NCBI GenBank assembly: GCA_947628795.1
Contig: CANRBF010000006.1
Location: forward strand, 62,001-126,000
Reading direction: 5' to 3'
Length of the DNA: 64,000 bases
Origin: an uncultured Monoglobus sp.
Lineage (GTDB): Bacteria; Bacillota; Clostridia; Monoglobales; Monoglobaceae
Shown: in pieces, positions 33,101 to 44,102 of the stretch
How positions within the stretch are numbered: position 1 is the first letter of the stretch
Layout: each line of letters begins with the position of its first letter
The notes under the pieces: generated by a model
What the model saw: the letters and a program-made list of their open reading frames with translations, nothing else
The model's database searches: none
Told to the model about the DNA's origin: nothing
Translations under genes and position numbers: made by a program

Positions 33101-35914
33101 ATGAAAATCAAAAAACTGAGCTTTGTTGTTTGGCTCGTCATACTGTGCGTGGCGCTTTCGGCTGTTTATGTGCCGGTATTTGCCGCGGACACGGCGGTTT
33201 ATTACACATCGGAGCCGACGGTTTCGGGAAACACCGTTTCGGCAAAGGTCATGAACACAAGCGGTTCCGACGTTATGTTCATCGCGGCCGTATACAAAGG
33301 CAATTACGTTGCGGACGCCGAGATCAAGACCGTGCCGAGCGGCGGCGAAACGGCTGTATCTGCAAAACTGAACGGTGCTTCGTACGGCGTCAAATGCTAT
33401 CTCTGGTCGGATAATTCGATCGCGCCTTACGGAGAACCCGTGGCGGCGGTGTTTGACAAGCTGCCCGCTTTTCCGGGAGCCGAGGGCGGCGGAATGTGGA
33501 CGACAGGCGCCAGAGGCGGAGACAAGCCCGAGGTTTACCACGTTTACAAGCTGACCGACGACGGCAGCTACGGCACGTTCCGCGACGCGGTCTCTCAGCC
33601 GAACAGGATAATCGTGTTCGATGTCGCGGGAAACATTGAACTTTCCGACACGCTGACGATCAAGGCGGACAATCTGACGATTTTGGGCCAGACAGCACCC
33701 GGCGACGGCGTGTGCGTAAAAAACTGCAACACAACGATCACCGGAAACAACGTTATTCTGCGCTACATGAGATTCAGAATGGGCGACGAAAAGACTATGG
33801 AAGAGGACACGATCGGAAGCCGCGGCAGACACAATATAATCGTTGACCACTGCTCGTTCAGCTGGAGCGTTGACGAATGCGCCTCGTTCTATGAGGTTAC
33901 CGACTTTACCATGCAGTGGTGCATAGTCGCCGAGAGCCTCAAGCACTCGGTCCACGCCAAGGAAGCCCACGGCTACGCGGGAATCTGGGGCGGCACAAAC
34001 GCCAGCTTCCACCACAATCTGCTGGCGCATCACGACAGCAGGAACCCGAGGATCGCCGAGGGTCCGTTTGTGGGCGAACCCGATTACGACATGAGCAAAC
34101 AAACAAGCCTGACCGATCTTCGAAACAACGTTATCTACAACTGGGGCGGCAACTCGGCGTACGGCGGACAGGGCGCCGCGGCAGCGAACATAATAAACAG
34201 CTACTACAAATACGGCCCGTCAACGTCAAGCGGCGTGAAAAGCAGGATATTCCAGACCACCTCCACGGGCAATGACATCACCTCTCCGTGGAGCACCGAC
34301 ATCTATGTTGACGGAAACTATGTTGACGGAAACGCCGATGTCACCGCCGACAACTCAAAAGGAGTTGACGAGGACAGCAAAATATCCAAAAAATACGTTT
34401 GGACAAAGAATAACATAACCGACGAAGCGAAGGCGGTTCACTTTAAGTTCGAAGACGATTATCCTGTCATGACCCAAACCGCCGAAGAAGCCTATCAATC
34501 GGTGCTTGAAAGTGCGGGCGCCAGCATCGCGCGCGATTCCGCGGACCAAAGAGTTATAGACGACACCAAGAACCGCACGGGAATAAAAATAGTCAAGGAC
34601 TATGATGATAACGGCGTTATGAAGACCGACACGACCTACGGCATAATCAACTCGCCCTCCGATGTTGGCGGATACCCCGTTCTCACCGGAACCAAATCCA
34701 AAGACAGCGACGGAGACGGAATGCCCAACAAATGGGAGGACGAAAACGGCCTTGACAAAAATAACGCCGATGACGGTCTCGCCTTATCCGCAAGCGGCTA
34801 TACCAATCTTGAGGCATACGCCAACGCGCTGGCCGACAAGAGCTATGTTCAGGATCCCGAGTACGATCCCGACGCGCAGGACTATGACCCGTCGGTAAAC
34901 GAGCCCGAGCCAACAGCGGAACCCTCAACGCAGCCGACTCTTGAGCTTGTGAACGAATGGAAAGCGGCAAGCGGCGATGAGACCAAGTCAGCGGGATATG
35001 AATTTATGCCCGGTCTCTCGGCAACGACAACCTTGGAACGCACAATGTCCGATACTAAAGTTTACGCGGACGGCTTTACTCATAATTTTGCCATAACCTG
35101 CAAAGAGACCAACAGCAAATGGGCAGACGGCAAAGCCACGGGCTGCGCCATGAAATACACCGCTGCCGAAAGCGGCAGATTTACGCTCTACGCTTACGGA
35201 GTTGAACCCAAAGCGCCCGACAAACCTCCCGCGGTATTCTACGCCGTAAAAGAAGGCGTTGCCGATCCATCGGCCGATAATCTATACTCGGATATTATTG
35301 ACGAAACAGGAAAGCGTGAAATGTGCGTGATAGACGTTGAGGCGGGCAGCACATATTACTTCTATATCAGCGGATCAAAAACCAGATATCAAGCGGCAAA
35401 ATTCGAAAAATATGTGACGCCGTCCGAGCCGAAATACGAAACGGTCAGTGAGTGGACCGCTAAAAACGGCGAGGAAAAAGAGCCCGCCGGATATGAATAT
35501 ATGCCCGGTCTCACCTCAATGATAACCTTGGAAAGAACCATGTCGGATTCTAAAACCTTTTCTGACGGTTTTAGCGCAAGCTTTGCTCTGACCAGCAAAA
35601 CAAACGGAAGATGGGAAAACGGAGCCGCCATAGGCTGCGCGATGAAATTCGCGGCTCCCGAGGACGGAAGGATCACGATACACGCCTACGGCGTTGACCC
35701 CAAACCGGCAAACCAAAACCCCTCGGTATTCTACGCGGTCCTTGAGGGAACACAGGATCCGGCTGCGAATAATCTGTATTCCGACATTATAGACGAAACC
35801 GGCAAAAAAGAGCTTTGCCAAATTGATGTAAACGCCGGATCGGTATATTATTTCCTGATCCCCGGCTCCAAGGCCCGATTCATGCATGCCAAGTTCGAAA
35901 AACTTATAAAATAA
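33101..35914 (+). CDS. Secreted pectate lyase (PL1-like) with repeated C-terminal modules
   Basis: 937 residues. Signal peptide (1-28), a beta module (about 30-115) with CYLWSDNSIAP like that in other secreted proteins here, and a parallel beta-helix lyase domain (about 123-460) starting FPGAEGGGMWTTGARGG with VDHCSFSWSVDE and HHDSRNPRIAEG. Such enzymes cleave polygalacturonate by beta-elimination with calcium. A TSP3-like calcium motif (DSDGDGMPNKWEDENGLD, near 534) and two repeats of about 150 residues (near 615-765 and 780-937; MPGL, NLYSDIIDETGK) follow; the repeats may bind pectin or the surface. Start at 33101 is chosen for the spacing of GAGGGA. Confidence 0.92.
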   Translation: MKIKKLSFVVWLVILCVALSAVYVPVFAADTAVYYTSEPTVSGNTVSAKVMNTSGSDVMFIAAVYKGNYVADAEIKTVPSGGETAVSAKLNGASYGVKCYLWSDNSIAPYGEPVAAVFDKLPAFPGAEGGGMWTTGARGGDKPEVYHVYKLTDDGSYGTFRDAVSQPNRIIVFDVAGNIELSDTLTIKADNLTILGQTAPGDGVCVKNCNTTITGNNVILRYMRFRMGDEKTMEEDTIGSRGRHNIIVDHCSFSWSVDECASFYEVTDFTMQWCIVAESLKHSVHAKEAHGYAGIWGGTNASFHHNLLAHHDSRNPRIAEGPFVGEPDYDMSKQTSLTDLRNNVIYNWGGNSAYGGQGAAAANIINSYYKYGPSTSSGVKSRIFQTTSTGNDITSPWSTDIYVDGNYVDGNADVTADNSKGVDEDSKISKKYVWTKNNITDEAKAVHFKFEDDYPVMTQTAEEAYQSVLESAGASIARDSADQRVIDDTKNRTGIKIVKDYDDNGVMKTDTTYGIINSPSDVGGYPVLTGTKSKDSDGDGMPNKWEDENGLDKNNADDGLALSASGYTNLEAYANALADKSYVQDPEYDPDAQDYDPSVNEPEPTAEPSTQPTLELVNEWKAASGDETKSAGYEFMPGLSATTTLERTMSDTKVYADGFTHNFAITCKETNSKWADGKATGCAMKYTAAESGRFTLYAYGVEPKAPDKPPAVFYAVKEGVADPSADNLYSDIIDETGKREMCVIDVEAGSTYYFYISGSKTRYQAAKFEKYVTPSEPKYETVSEWTAKNGEEKEPAGYEYMPGLTSMITLERTMSDSKTFSDGFSASFALTSKTNGRWENGAAIGCAMKFAAPEDGRITIHAYGVDPKPANQNPSVFYAVLEGTQDPAANNLYSDIIDETGKKELCQIDVNAGSVYYFLIPGSKARFMHAKFEKLIK

Positions 35915-35920
35915 ATAAAA

Positions 35921-35960
35921 ATTTATTCCCCCGATCCGCAAAGGTCGGGGGAATTTTTTA
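35921..35960 (+). terminator. Pectate lyase terminator
   Basis: ATTCCCCCGA (35925-35934) pairs with TCGGGGGAAT (35945-35954), then TTTTTA. Confidence 0.92.
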
Positions 35961-35984
35961 TATTTTTTTAAATCATCTCCCTGT

Positions 35985-36018
35985 TTTGACAAATTTCTTT
36001 ATGTTACTTTATTATAAT
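35985..36018 (+). promoter_or_regulatory. Spo0A-type spoIIE promoter
   Basis: TTGACA (35986-35991) and TATAAT (36013-36018) are 21 bp apart instead of 17. The complement of 35985-35993 is TTTGTCAAA, a match to the Spo0A box TTTGTCRAA, overlapping the -35. Wide spacing plus a Spo0A box is the arrangement of Spo0A-activated sigma-A promoters such as B. subtilis spoIIE and spoIIG. Confidence 0.8.
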
Positions 36019-36076
36019 ATTTTTGTAAAACAAATGAAAAATAAGGCGCTAGCCTTGAAGTTACGGAGGTATTATA

Positions 36077-38452
36077 ATGAGAAACACAAAACTTGTGCCC
36101 GTGAACACGGCGCTTGAGGTCGTTCCTGCGAAAGAGCGCAAAAAAATCGACATACGGCTTTGGGACGTGCCGCTCAGAATGTTGGGAATATTTTTGGCGG
36201 GAGCCATGCCCGTCAGCGGCCTGGCGCCGTTCGGACTGTCTTTTTTGACGATCGACCGAAAATTTTCACTGAAAAGCGTGCTGAATCTGCTCCTGGTCTG
36301 CGCGGGATACATACTGATGCTGGACTTATACCGCGCTATAGCCTGCGTGTCCGCCTGCGTTTTGTTTGAGACTACGCTTTTTGTGCTCAAGCGCAGCGAT
36401 AATTTGTCGGTCTACTTTATATGCGCAGCCGCGGGAGCGGCAATGTTCCTTTGCGAGACCGCGATGCTGTTTCTTGTCGGCTTCACGGCGGCGGGACTGA
36501 TCTTGATCTTTTGCGACGTTACGCTGATGCTGATGGGCGTTCTTGTATTTGACCGCTGCCGCGGCGTGCTGCTGAGCGGAGGCTTTATGAGCCGCGGCCT
36601 GCTGCTCGACGAGAAAATATGTCTCTGCGTTGTGGCCGGGATCGTTCTGCTCAGCACAAGATATCTGACCGTGTTCAATATTTTCAATCTTTCAAACTTT
36701 CTCGCGTGTCTGTTTCTGGGGATCATAGCCCTTACCGGAAAAAACATCACTCGCTGCGCCGTGAGCGGTATTCTTGCCGGAATAGTTTTGGGACTGTCGG
36801 GCAGCTTTCCCGACTACACGGCCATGTTCGCACTGTGCGGCCTGATTCTGGGTATCGCCGCGCAATTCGGCAAAAAAATCATATGTCTCGCCCTTTGTCT
36901 GTTCGGCGGCGCGTCTCTTTTGTATCTGGGAATCCCCGCGGGATACGAGCATCTGCCGAATATATACGAGATCATTCCCGCGGCGCTTTTGGTCTGCTTA
37001 ATCCCGCGCCGGGTGATAATGTCCGCCGAAAGAATAGTTGATTTTGACATGCGCAAGAAAGACGAGACAAAACGCTTCAGACAATATGTCAAAGATAAGC
37101 TGAACTGCATATCAGATTCTTTTATGGACATATCCTCCACCTTTGACGAAATATCCGACGGGCCGGACAACACCGACATGACCGAGATCGCGCTGATGTT
37201 TGACACCGCCGCCGACCGCATATGCAAAAACTGCGAGCGAGCGGGATTCTGCTGGGAAAAGGATTTTTCCTCTACCTACGCCGCCATGTTCAAATTCCTG
37301 GAGATAATGGAGCGCAAAGGATTTCTGCTGCGCGGAGACGTGCCGAGATCGTTTTCGGATAAATGCGTGCATCTTTTGCCGCTGATCTCCGAGATCAACC
37401 GCCTGTTTGAGATATACAAAATAAACACCACATGGAAACACAAGCTTCAGGAGAGCCGCGAGCTGAACTCTCAACAGTTTAAAGGAATATCCGAGATAAT
37501 AAAAAACGCCTCGGATGAAATTTGCGGCGAAAGCACTTTTGACATAGACGCGGCGGACGAGCTCAAGCTGAAGCTTTCGGACATGGGTGTGAGCGCCGAA
37601 AGGGTCGACGTTGTGTGCGGCAAAAACCAAAAATACACGGTCGAGATCCGGGTCACGGGCTGCGCCGATTTTTCGGCCTGCCGAAGCAAGATCAAGTCGG
37701 CCATAAAGCAGGTTTTGGGGATCTCGGTCTCGACTCCGTATAACCTGTGCGAAAACAAAAAGGAAAACAAATGCAAAATAAGATTCTGCCAGCTTGAGGG
37801 CTTCGAGCCGCTTGTCGGGATCGCGTCGCTCGGAGCGGGCGCGGAATGCGGCGACAGACATTTTACCGATTATCTGAGCGGAGGAAAGCTGGCCGTTACC
37901 ATAAGCGACGGAATGGGAACGGGACACGGCGCCGCCCTTGAGAGCGGAGCGATCGTCAGCCTTTTGAGCAGCTTTCTGGACGCGGGCTTTGACAAAAAAA
38001 TCGCGGTAAAGCTTGTGAATTCAATAATGGTAATGAAATCGGCCCGCGACGTTTTCGCCACGATAGACATGTGCATAATCGACCTGTACACGGGACAGAT
38101 CGAATTTATAAAAAACGGCGCCGAGCCCAGCTATATCAAGCACCCGAGCTACACCGAAACGGTCAGAGCCGCCTCGCTGCCCATAGGTATCGTGCCGATC
38201 GGCGATATAGAGGCCTTTGCCAGAACGCTCGAAAACGGCTCGATAGTCGTCATGACCAGCGACGGCGTGACCTCTCCGCCGGACAACCCATGGATAAAAG
38301 AAATGGTTGAGCATATTGATATCGACATGTCGCCCGGGGAGCTGGCGCAGCTCATACTCGACGAGGCTGTGCGCCGCGGCAAAGACAACAACGCTCAAAA
38401 CGACGATATGACTGTGGTCTGCGTAAAGCTGGAGCCGGGCGCCGCTGCCTAA
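36077..38452 (+). CDS. spoIIE: Stage II sporulation protein E, membrane phosphatase
   Basis: 791 residues. In spore formers SpoIIE dephosphorylates SpoIIAA, which releases sigma-F in the forespore, and joins the polar septum. The N-terminal half holds about ten hydrophobic segments (about 35-320), the middle is a regulatory region with paired Cys (CKNCERAGFCW), and the C-terminal PP2C-type domain (about 570-790) has SDGMGTGHGA, KNGAEPSY and TSDGVTSPPDNPW with the metal-binding Asp residues. GGAGG precedes the ATG. Its stop overlaps by 4 bases the stop of the convergent gene at 38449, with no terminator between. Confidence 0.96.
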   Translation: MRNTKLVPVNTALEVVPAKERKKIDIRLWDVPLRMLGIFLAGAMPVSGLAPFGLSFLTIDRKFSLKSVLNLLLVCAGYILMLDLYRAIACVSACVLFETTLFVLKRSDNLSVYFICAAAGAAMFLCETAMLFLVGFTAAGLILIFCDVTLMLMGVLVFDRCRGVLLSGGFMSRGLLLDEKICLCVVAGIVLLSTRYLTVFNIFNLSNFLACLFLGIIALTGKNITRCAVSGILAGIVLGLSGSFPDYTAMFALCGLILGIAAQFGKKIICLALCLFGGASLLYLGIPAGYEHLPNIYEIIPAALLVCLIPRRVIMSAERIVDFDMRKKDETKRFRQYVKDKLNCISDSFMDISSTFDEISDGPDNTDMTEIALMFDTAADRICKNCERAGFCWEKDFSSTYAAMFKFLEIMERKGFLLRGDVPRSFSDKCVHLLPLISEINRLFEIYKINTTWKHKLQESRELNSQQFKGISEIIKNASDEICGESTFDIDAADELKLKLSDMGVSAERVDVVCGKNQKYTVEIRVTGCADFSACRSKIKSAIKQVLGISVSTPYNLCENKKENKCKIRFCQLEGFEPLVGIASLGAGAECGDRHFTDYLSGGKLAVTISDGMGTGHGAALESGAIVSLLSSFLDAGFDKKIAVKLVNSIMVMKSARDVFATIDMCIIDLYTGQIEFIKNGAEPSYIKHPSYTETVRAASLPIGIVPIGDIEAFARTLENGSIVVMTSDGVTSPPDNPWIKEMVEHIDIDMSPGELAQLILDEAVRRGKDNNAQNDDMTVVCVKLEPGAAA

Positions 38453-39942
38453 CTCAAGCTTATCCTGAGTCCCCGCTTTATCGAAAGTATCAGCCGCGAT
38501 ATTTCCCTGACGCTTTGGCGGCGCAGAATATCGCCGCAGTGGTTCAAACTGAGACTGTCGTAAACCACAGGCACGACGTCGCGGCTCATGCCGTTTTTTG
38601 ACAAAAATTCGCAGGCGATCGCCGAAAGCTCGGCGCAGGCGGTAAATCTAAGCGAATCGAGCGCGGCTGCCGCGTACGCGGTCTGCGCGGCGGCGGCTCT
38701 CGGGTTTTCCTCTCCGGGATCGGCGATCGAGCCGTCCGTCCTCACGCATTGCAGCAGCGCGGCGCACGCGGCGCGAACGATCTTTTCGGCCTGCGCCGCA
38801 GTGGTAAAGCCCGTGTCCGAAAGCGCTCCGCGCCCGGGAAGCGCGATTCCCTCGCGCCACATAGAAACGGTGACCGTTTTTTCCGGAACTCCCGAACCGG
38901 CGTATTCTATCACGCAGCTGTTTTCGGGGCACAGCGTTTCGGTCTCAAACGCCAGCGCGGCGGCCTGCTTTTTGAGCTTTATGACGGATTCGGCGCTCAG
39001 CTCTCCAAGGCTGCGCGCCCCTATCATTCCGTACATCGCGTCTATGGTCCGCGCGGCGAAGGCGCGGGCCATCTCTTTATTGTTGACTTTAATAAACTCG
39101 TCGATAACTATTTCGCGCTCGGCTCCGCCGCCCTCCGCGTAAAACCTGTCGGGAAACGCGGTCTCGGAGCCGAGGGTTATGATAAGGGGATATTGACCGC
39201 GGTAGATCCGCGGCACCATATAAAACGTCCCGGGCGCGTATTCCCTTATCGCGAGAGCTTTTTCGCCCGCTAAATTTTCAAGTCCCGAGCGTATGACATA
39301 CATGCAGTAAAATCCGCCGCCCGGCTTTTTGCTTATATATCCGATATTTCTTTTGTCGGGATCGGACATCCGCAGTCTGAAATCGCCGCCCGCCTTCGGT
39401 TCGGAAAACAAGACCGTTCCGCTCCGCCCGTTCCACACAACGGGCTTCATAGCGCTCGCGCCGTTTAACGGCGCGCCGTATCCGCCACCCAAAAACGCGG
39501 TCACGGAAAAACGCGGCCGCGCCTCTATGTCGGCGGTTTTTTCTCCGCCTCCGTTTTCTGTGTAAAGGGGCAGGTCGATATAATACTCATCGTCCGCGCG
39601 GTCGTATTCCATTATCGAAGCGGAGCAAACGCTCACCGAAAATTCCCCGCCGCGCGCCGGCAGACCGCTTACAGACAACTCATAAAGCCGCGGCCCTTTT
39701 TGGACGATCGACGCGCCCGATTTCGCCGCGGCTCGGCTCAGCTCGCTTTTTACCCTAAATTTTCCGCCGCTTATCTCAAAGGCGGATATGACCGAGTTTT
39801 TCGGCAGACTGAATAATATCCGCGCGGTAAAAAAGTCCTCGCCGCGAGCCCTAAGCGCGAACTCGTGCTTAAGGCTCACAACGGGACCGAATTCCGTTTT
39901 TAAATGTATGTTAACTTTTTTTATCTCAAATAAATCCTTCAT
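38449..39942 (-). CDS. Uncharacterised protein, VIT-like N-terminus
   Basis: 497 residues, not confidently recognised. The N-terminal 130 residues are beta-rich and pass for a VIT (inter-alpha-trypsin inhibitor) domain (VVSLKHEFALRARGEDFFTARI, LFSLPKNSVISAFEI), but the middle lacks a clear von Willebrand A metal site, and the C-terminal 180 residues are helical and Ala-rich. No signal peptide or membrane segment. It follows the ThyX-like gene by 9 bases and probably ends the gyrB transcription unit. Confidence 0.55.
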   Translation of the reverse strand: MKDLFEIKKVNIHLKTEFGPVVSLKHEFALRARGEDFFTARILFSLPKNSVISAFEISGGKFRVKSELSRAAAKSGASIVQKGPRLYELSVSGLPARGGEFSVSVCSASIMEYDRADDEYYIDLPLYTENGGGEKTADIEARPRFSVTAFLGGGYGAPLNGASAMKPVVWNGRSGTVLFSEPKAGGDFRLRMSDPDKRNIGYISKKPGGGFYCMYVIRSGLENLAGEKALAIREYAPGTFYMVPRIYRGQYPLIITLGSETAFPDRFYAEGGGAEREIVIDEFIKVNNKEMARAFAARTIDAMYGMIGARSLGELSAESVIKLKKQAAALAFETETLCPENSCVIEYAGSGVPEKTVTVSMWREGIALPGRGALSDTGFTTAAQAEKIVRAACAALLQCVRTDGSIADPGEENPRAAAAQTAYAAAALDSLRFTACAELSAIACEFLSKNGMSRDVVPVVYDSLSLNHCGDILRRQSVREISRLILSIKRGLRISLS

Positions 39943-39951
39943 GATCTAAAA

Positions 39952-40587
39952 TCAATTTTCGGCGGTTTCGCCCTCTTCCAAAAACAGATCCTTTGTGTAG
40001 GGCAGGGTCAGTATCCAGTCGCAGTATTCCCGCCACTCGCTGAGCTTGTGGTTCCTGCGGGCAAAATACATATTGAGCAGATTTTCATAATTCATCGTGA
40101 CCGTGCGCTTCTGATTATACGACGAGGGCAGCAGCTGGATAATATCGTCCCAGTCCGCCTTGTCCTTGGTCTCGACAAAATGCCTGCGCTTGAGCTCCAG
40201 GAACTCCATATAGGCGGTGAAGGCCTCCATGGCCGACTTGCTCAGCTTTTCGCACGAAAAATCTTTGTGCTCAAAGGGCTTGGCGTGAATTTTGTGCATG
40301 GTGCTGGTCGAGTTCGCCACGGTGCCCACCTTGTAGGTGTCAAATTCCTTCCACCAGTAAAGCGGCGCGGTGATGTCAACGCTCACGATTATCTGGCGTA
40401 TGAATTTGCGGTGATCGCTGCCCGCTTTGCACAAACGCTTTGCCAGATCAAGATCGTTGGGGCCGAGCGCGTATCTGCCCTTTTCGTCATATTTACTGTC
40501 GCTTCTGGCCCAGCTGTTCATAGGATTCCGCGCTCCGCGGAGCGCTCCCTCAAAATTCATCACTCCGGTTTTTTCAATCAAAATCAT
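39952..40587 (-). CDS. ThyX-like fold protein of unknown function
   Basis: 211 residues. Two segments recall flavin-dependent thymidylate synthase: SDHRKFIRQIIVSVDITAP with NSTSTMHKI, and LLPSSYNQKRTVTMNYENLL with YFARRNHKLSEW. The ThyX signature RHRxxSxNxxSxR is not present, so thymidylate synthesis is doubtful; a divergent or phage-derived relative is possible. GGAGGCGGAG precedes the ATG. It lies 31 bases after gyrB on the same strand. Confidence 0.55.
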   Translation of the reverse strand: MILIEKTGVMNFEGALRGARNPMNSWARSDSKYDEKGRYALGPNDLDLAKRLCKAGSDHRKFIRQIIVSVDITAPLYWWKEFDTYKVGTVANSTSTMHKIHAKPFEHKDFSCEKLSKSAMEAFTAYMEFLELKRRHFVETKDKADWDDIIQLLPSSYNQKRTVTMNYENLLNMYFARRNHKLSEWREYCDWILTLPYTKDLFLEEGETAEN

Positions 40588-40618
40588 AACTCCGCCTCCG
40601 AATTGATTTTATATGCCT

Positions 40619-42649
<2,031 letters not shown>

Positions 42650-42940
42650 TTAAAACTTAAAGTCCGGCAGAGCGTAGGCCGAGTAGTCGTTTATTCTTTC
42701 GGCTCTGCCCGCCAGCGCTCTTGATGAGATATTGGTTATATACACCTTGTTGACATGGTTCTGCCGCACCAGCACCACAGACTTGGGCACATCCTCCGCC
42801 ACGGTTATCACCGAGCCGTTGTCCTGCGCTCTGCGCAAAAATTCTCTGGAATTTTTGGCGATAGTCAGGTTGTCCATGTCCAGTATCGCGATAATATCGT
42901 CGGTATCGACCGCGGTGTTTTTTCCCAGATGAAGGTACAT
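42650..42940 (-). CDS. remB: RemB/YaaB-family (DUF370) regulator
   Basis: 96 residues, DUF370 type (MYLHLGKNTAVDTDDIIAILD, VYITNISSRALAGR). RemA/RemB proteins regulate extracellular matrix genes in Bacillus, and the gene usually lies between recF and gyrB, as here. AAAGGAATGG precedes the ATG. Confidence 0.9.
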   Translation of the reverse strand: MYLHLGKNTAVDTDDIIAILDMDNLTIAKNSREFLRRAQDNGSVITVAEDVPKSVVLVRQNHVNKVYITNISSRALAGRAERINDYSAYALPDFKF

Positions 42941-42971
42941 ATAACCATTCCTTTTTTGTTTGTTGATTTAT

Positions 42972-44093
42972 TTACGACAGCCGCTCCGCGGAGCCGTTTT
43001 TCACATATATCTTGCTGATATCTCCGCCGCTTTCCATGCTCTCGGAAAATTCCTCAAGATCGGTGCAGGTGATTATTATCTGCATATCGTCTATGCTCTT
43101 CAGCACAAACCTGCGGCGGTTTTTGTCAAGCTCGCTCATTATATCGTCAAGCAGCAGTACGGGCGTCTCGCTTATCTCGTCTTTTATAAGGCGGACCTCC
43201 GCCAGCTTCTGCACCAGAACGATCGTTTTCTGCTGCCCCTGCGAGGCGAACGAGCGCGCGTCCTTGCCGTTTATCTCATAGACTATATCCTCGCGGTGGG
43301 GGCTGACAACCGTCTCGCGGTACTCCGACTCTCTCGCGGCGGCGGCTTTGAGCTTGTCGCGCAGCGCGGCCTCTATCTCAGCGCGGCCGTATTTTTTATC
43401 AAGGCCTATCCTGCCCGCGCAGGACATATATTTTATCGTAAGCTCCTCACTTCCGCCGGATATCTCATTTTGGATCTCCGCCGAGAGCTTTTCGAGCCTG
43501 CTCAAAAACTCTATGCGATACCCGATTATCTCGGTCGAGTAGGCGACCAGCTTCTCGTTCATGATCTCAAGCAGCGTGGCGTTCGGCTCGGGCATTCTGA
43601 GAAGGGCGTTCTTGCTGTCGACCACCTTGCGCAAATTCGACAGCGCCGAAAAATAGTTCGGTCTGAGCTGACTTATCAGCATATCAAGGTTCCGCCGTCT
43701 GCCCCGCGGGCCTTCCTTCACCAAGCCCATGAGCTCGGGCCCGAAATAAACGACGTTGAACTTACCCAAAAGCTCGCTGTTTTTTCGAACGGGTATCTCG
43801 TTGTAGGTTATGCTCTTGCGGCGGCCGCGGCTCAGCTCTATCTCAAAAACGCTGTCGCGGTCGTAGGCGTTAAAGTCAAGCCCGATCTTGGCGCCGCTCT
43901 CGCCGTGGCGGATCAGTTCTCCGTCCTTGCCGGTTCGGTTCGAGCGCCCCAGCGAGAATATATGCACCGCCTCTAAAATATTGGTCTTGCCCTGAGCGTT
44001 GTCGCCGTATATCACGTTTATGCCCGCTCCGAACTCTATCTCCTGCTTTTCGTAATTGCGGAAGTTTTCAAGCCTCAGTTTATTCGCTCTCAT
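42972..44093 (-). CDS. recF: DNA replication and repair protein RecF
   Basis: 373 residues. SMC-like ATPase: Walker A GDNAQGKTN near residue 31, signature FASQGQQKT near 295 and Walker B LLLDDIMSELD. It helps load RecA at gaps through RecOR. Nine bases separate it from dnaN. The small S4-domain gene (yaaA) often found between dnaN and recF is absent. Confidence 0.96.
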   Translation of the reverse strand: MRANKLRLENFRNYEKQEIEFGAGINVIYGDNAQGKTNILEAVHIFSLGRSNRTGKDGELIRHGESGAKIGLDFNAYDRDSVFEIELSRGRRKSITYNEIPVRKNSELLGKFNVVYFGPELMGLVKEGPRGRRRNLDMLISQLRPNYFSALSNLRKVVDSKNALLRMPEPNATLLEIMNEKLVAYSTEIIGYRIEFLSRLEKLSAEIQNEISGGSEELTIKYMSCAGRIGLDKKYGRAEIEAALRDKLKAAAARESEYRETVVSPHREDIVYEINGKDARSFASQGQQKTIVLVQKLAEVRLIKDEISETPVLLLDDIMSELDKNRRRFVLKSIDDMQIIITCTDLEEFSESMESGGDISKIYVKNGSAERLS

Positions 44094-44102
44094 CCGCCGC
44101 GT

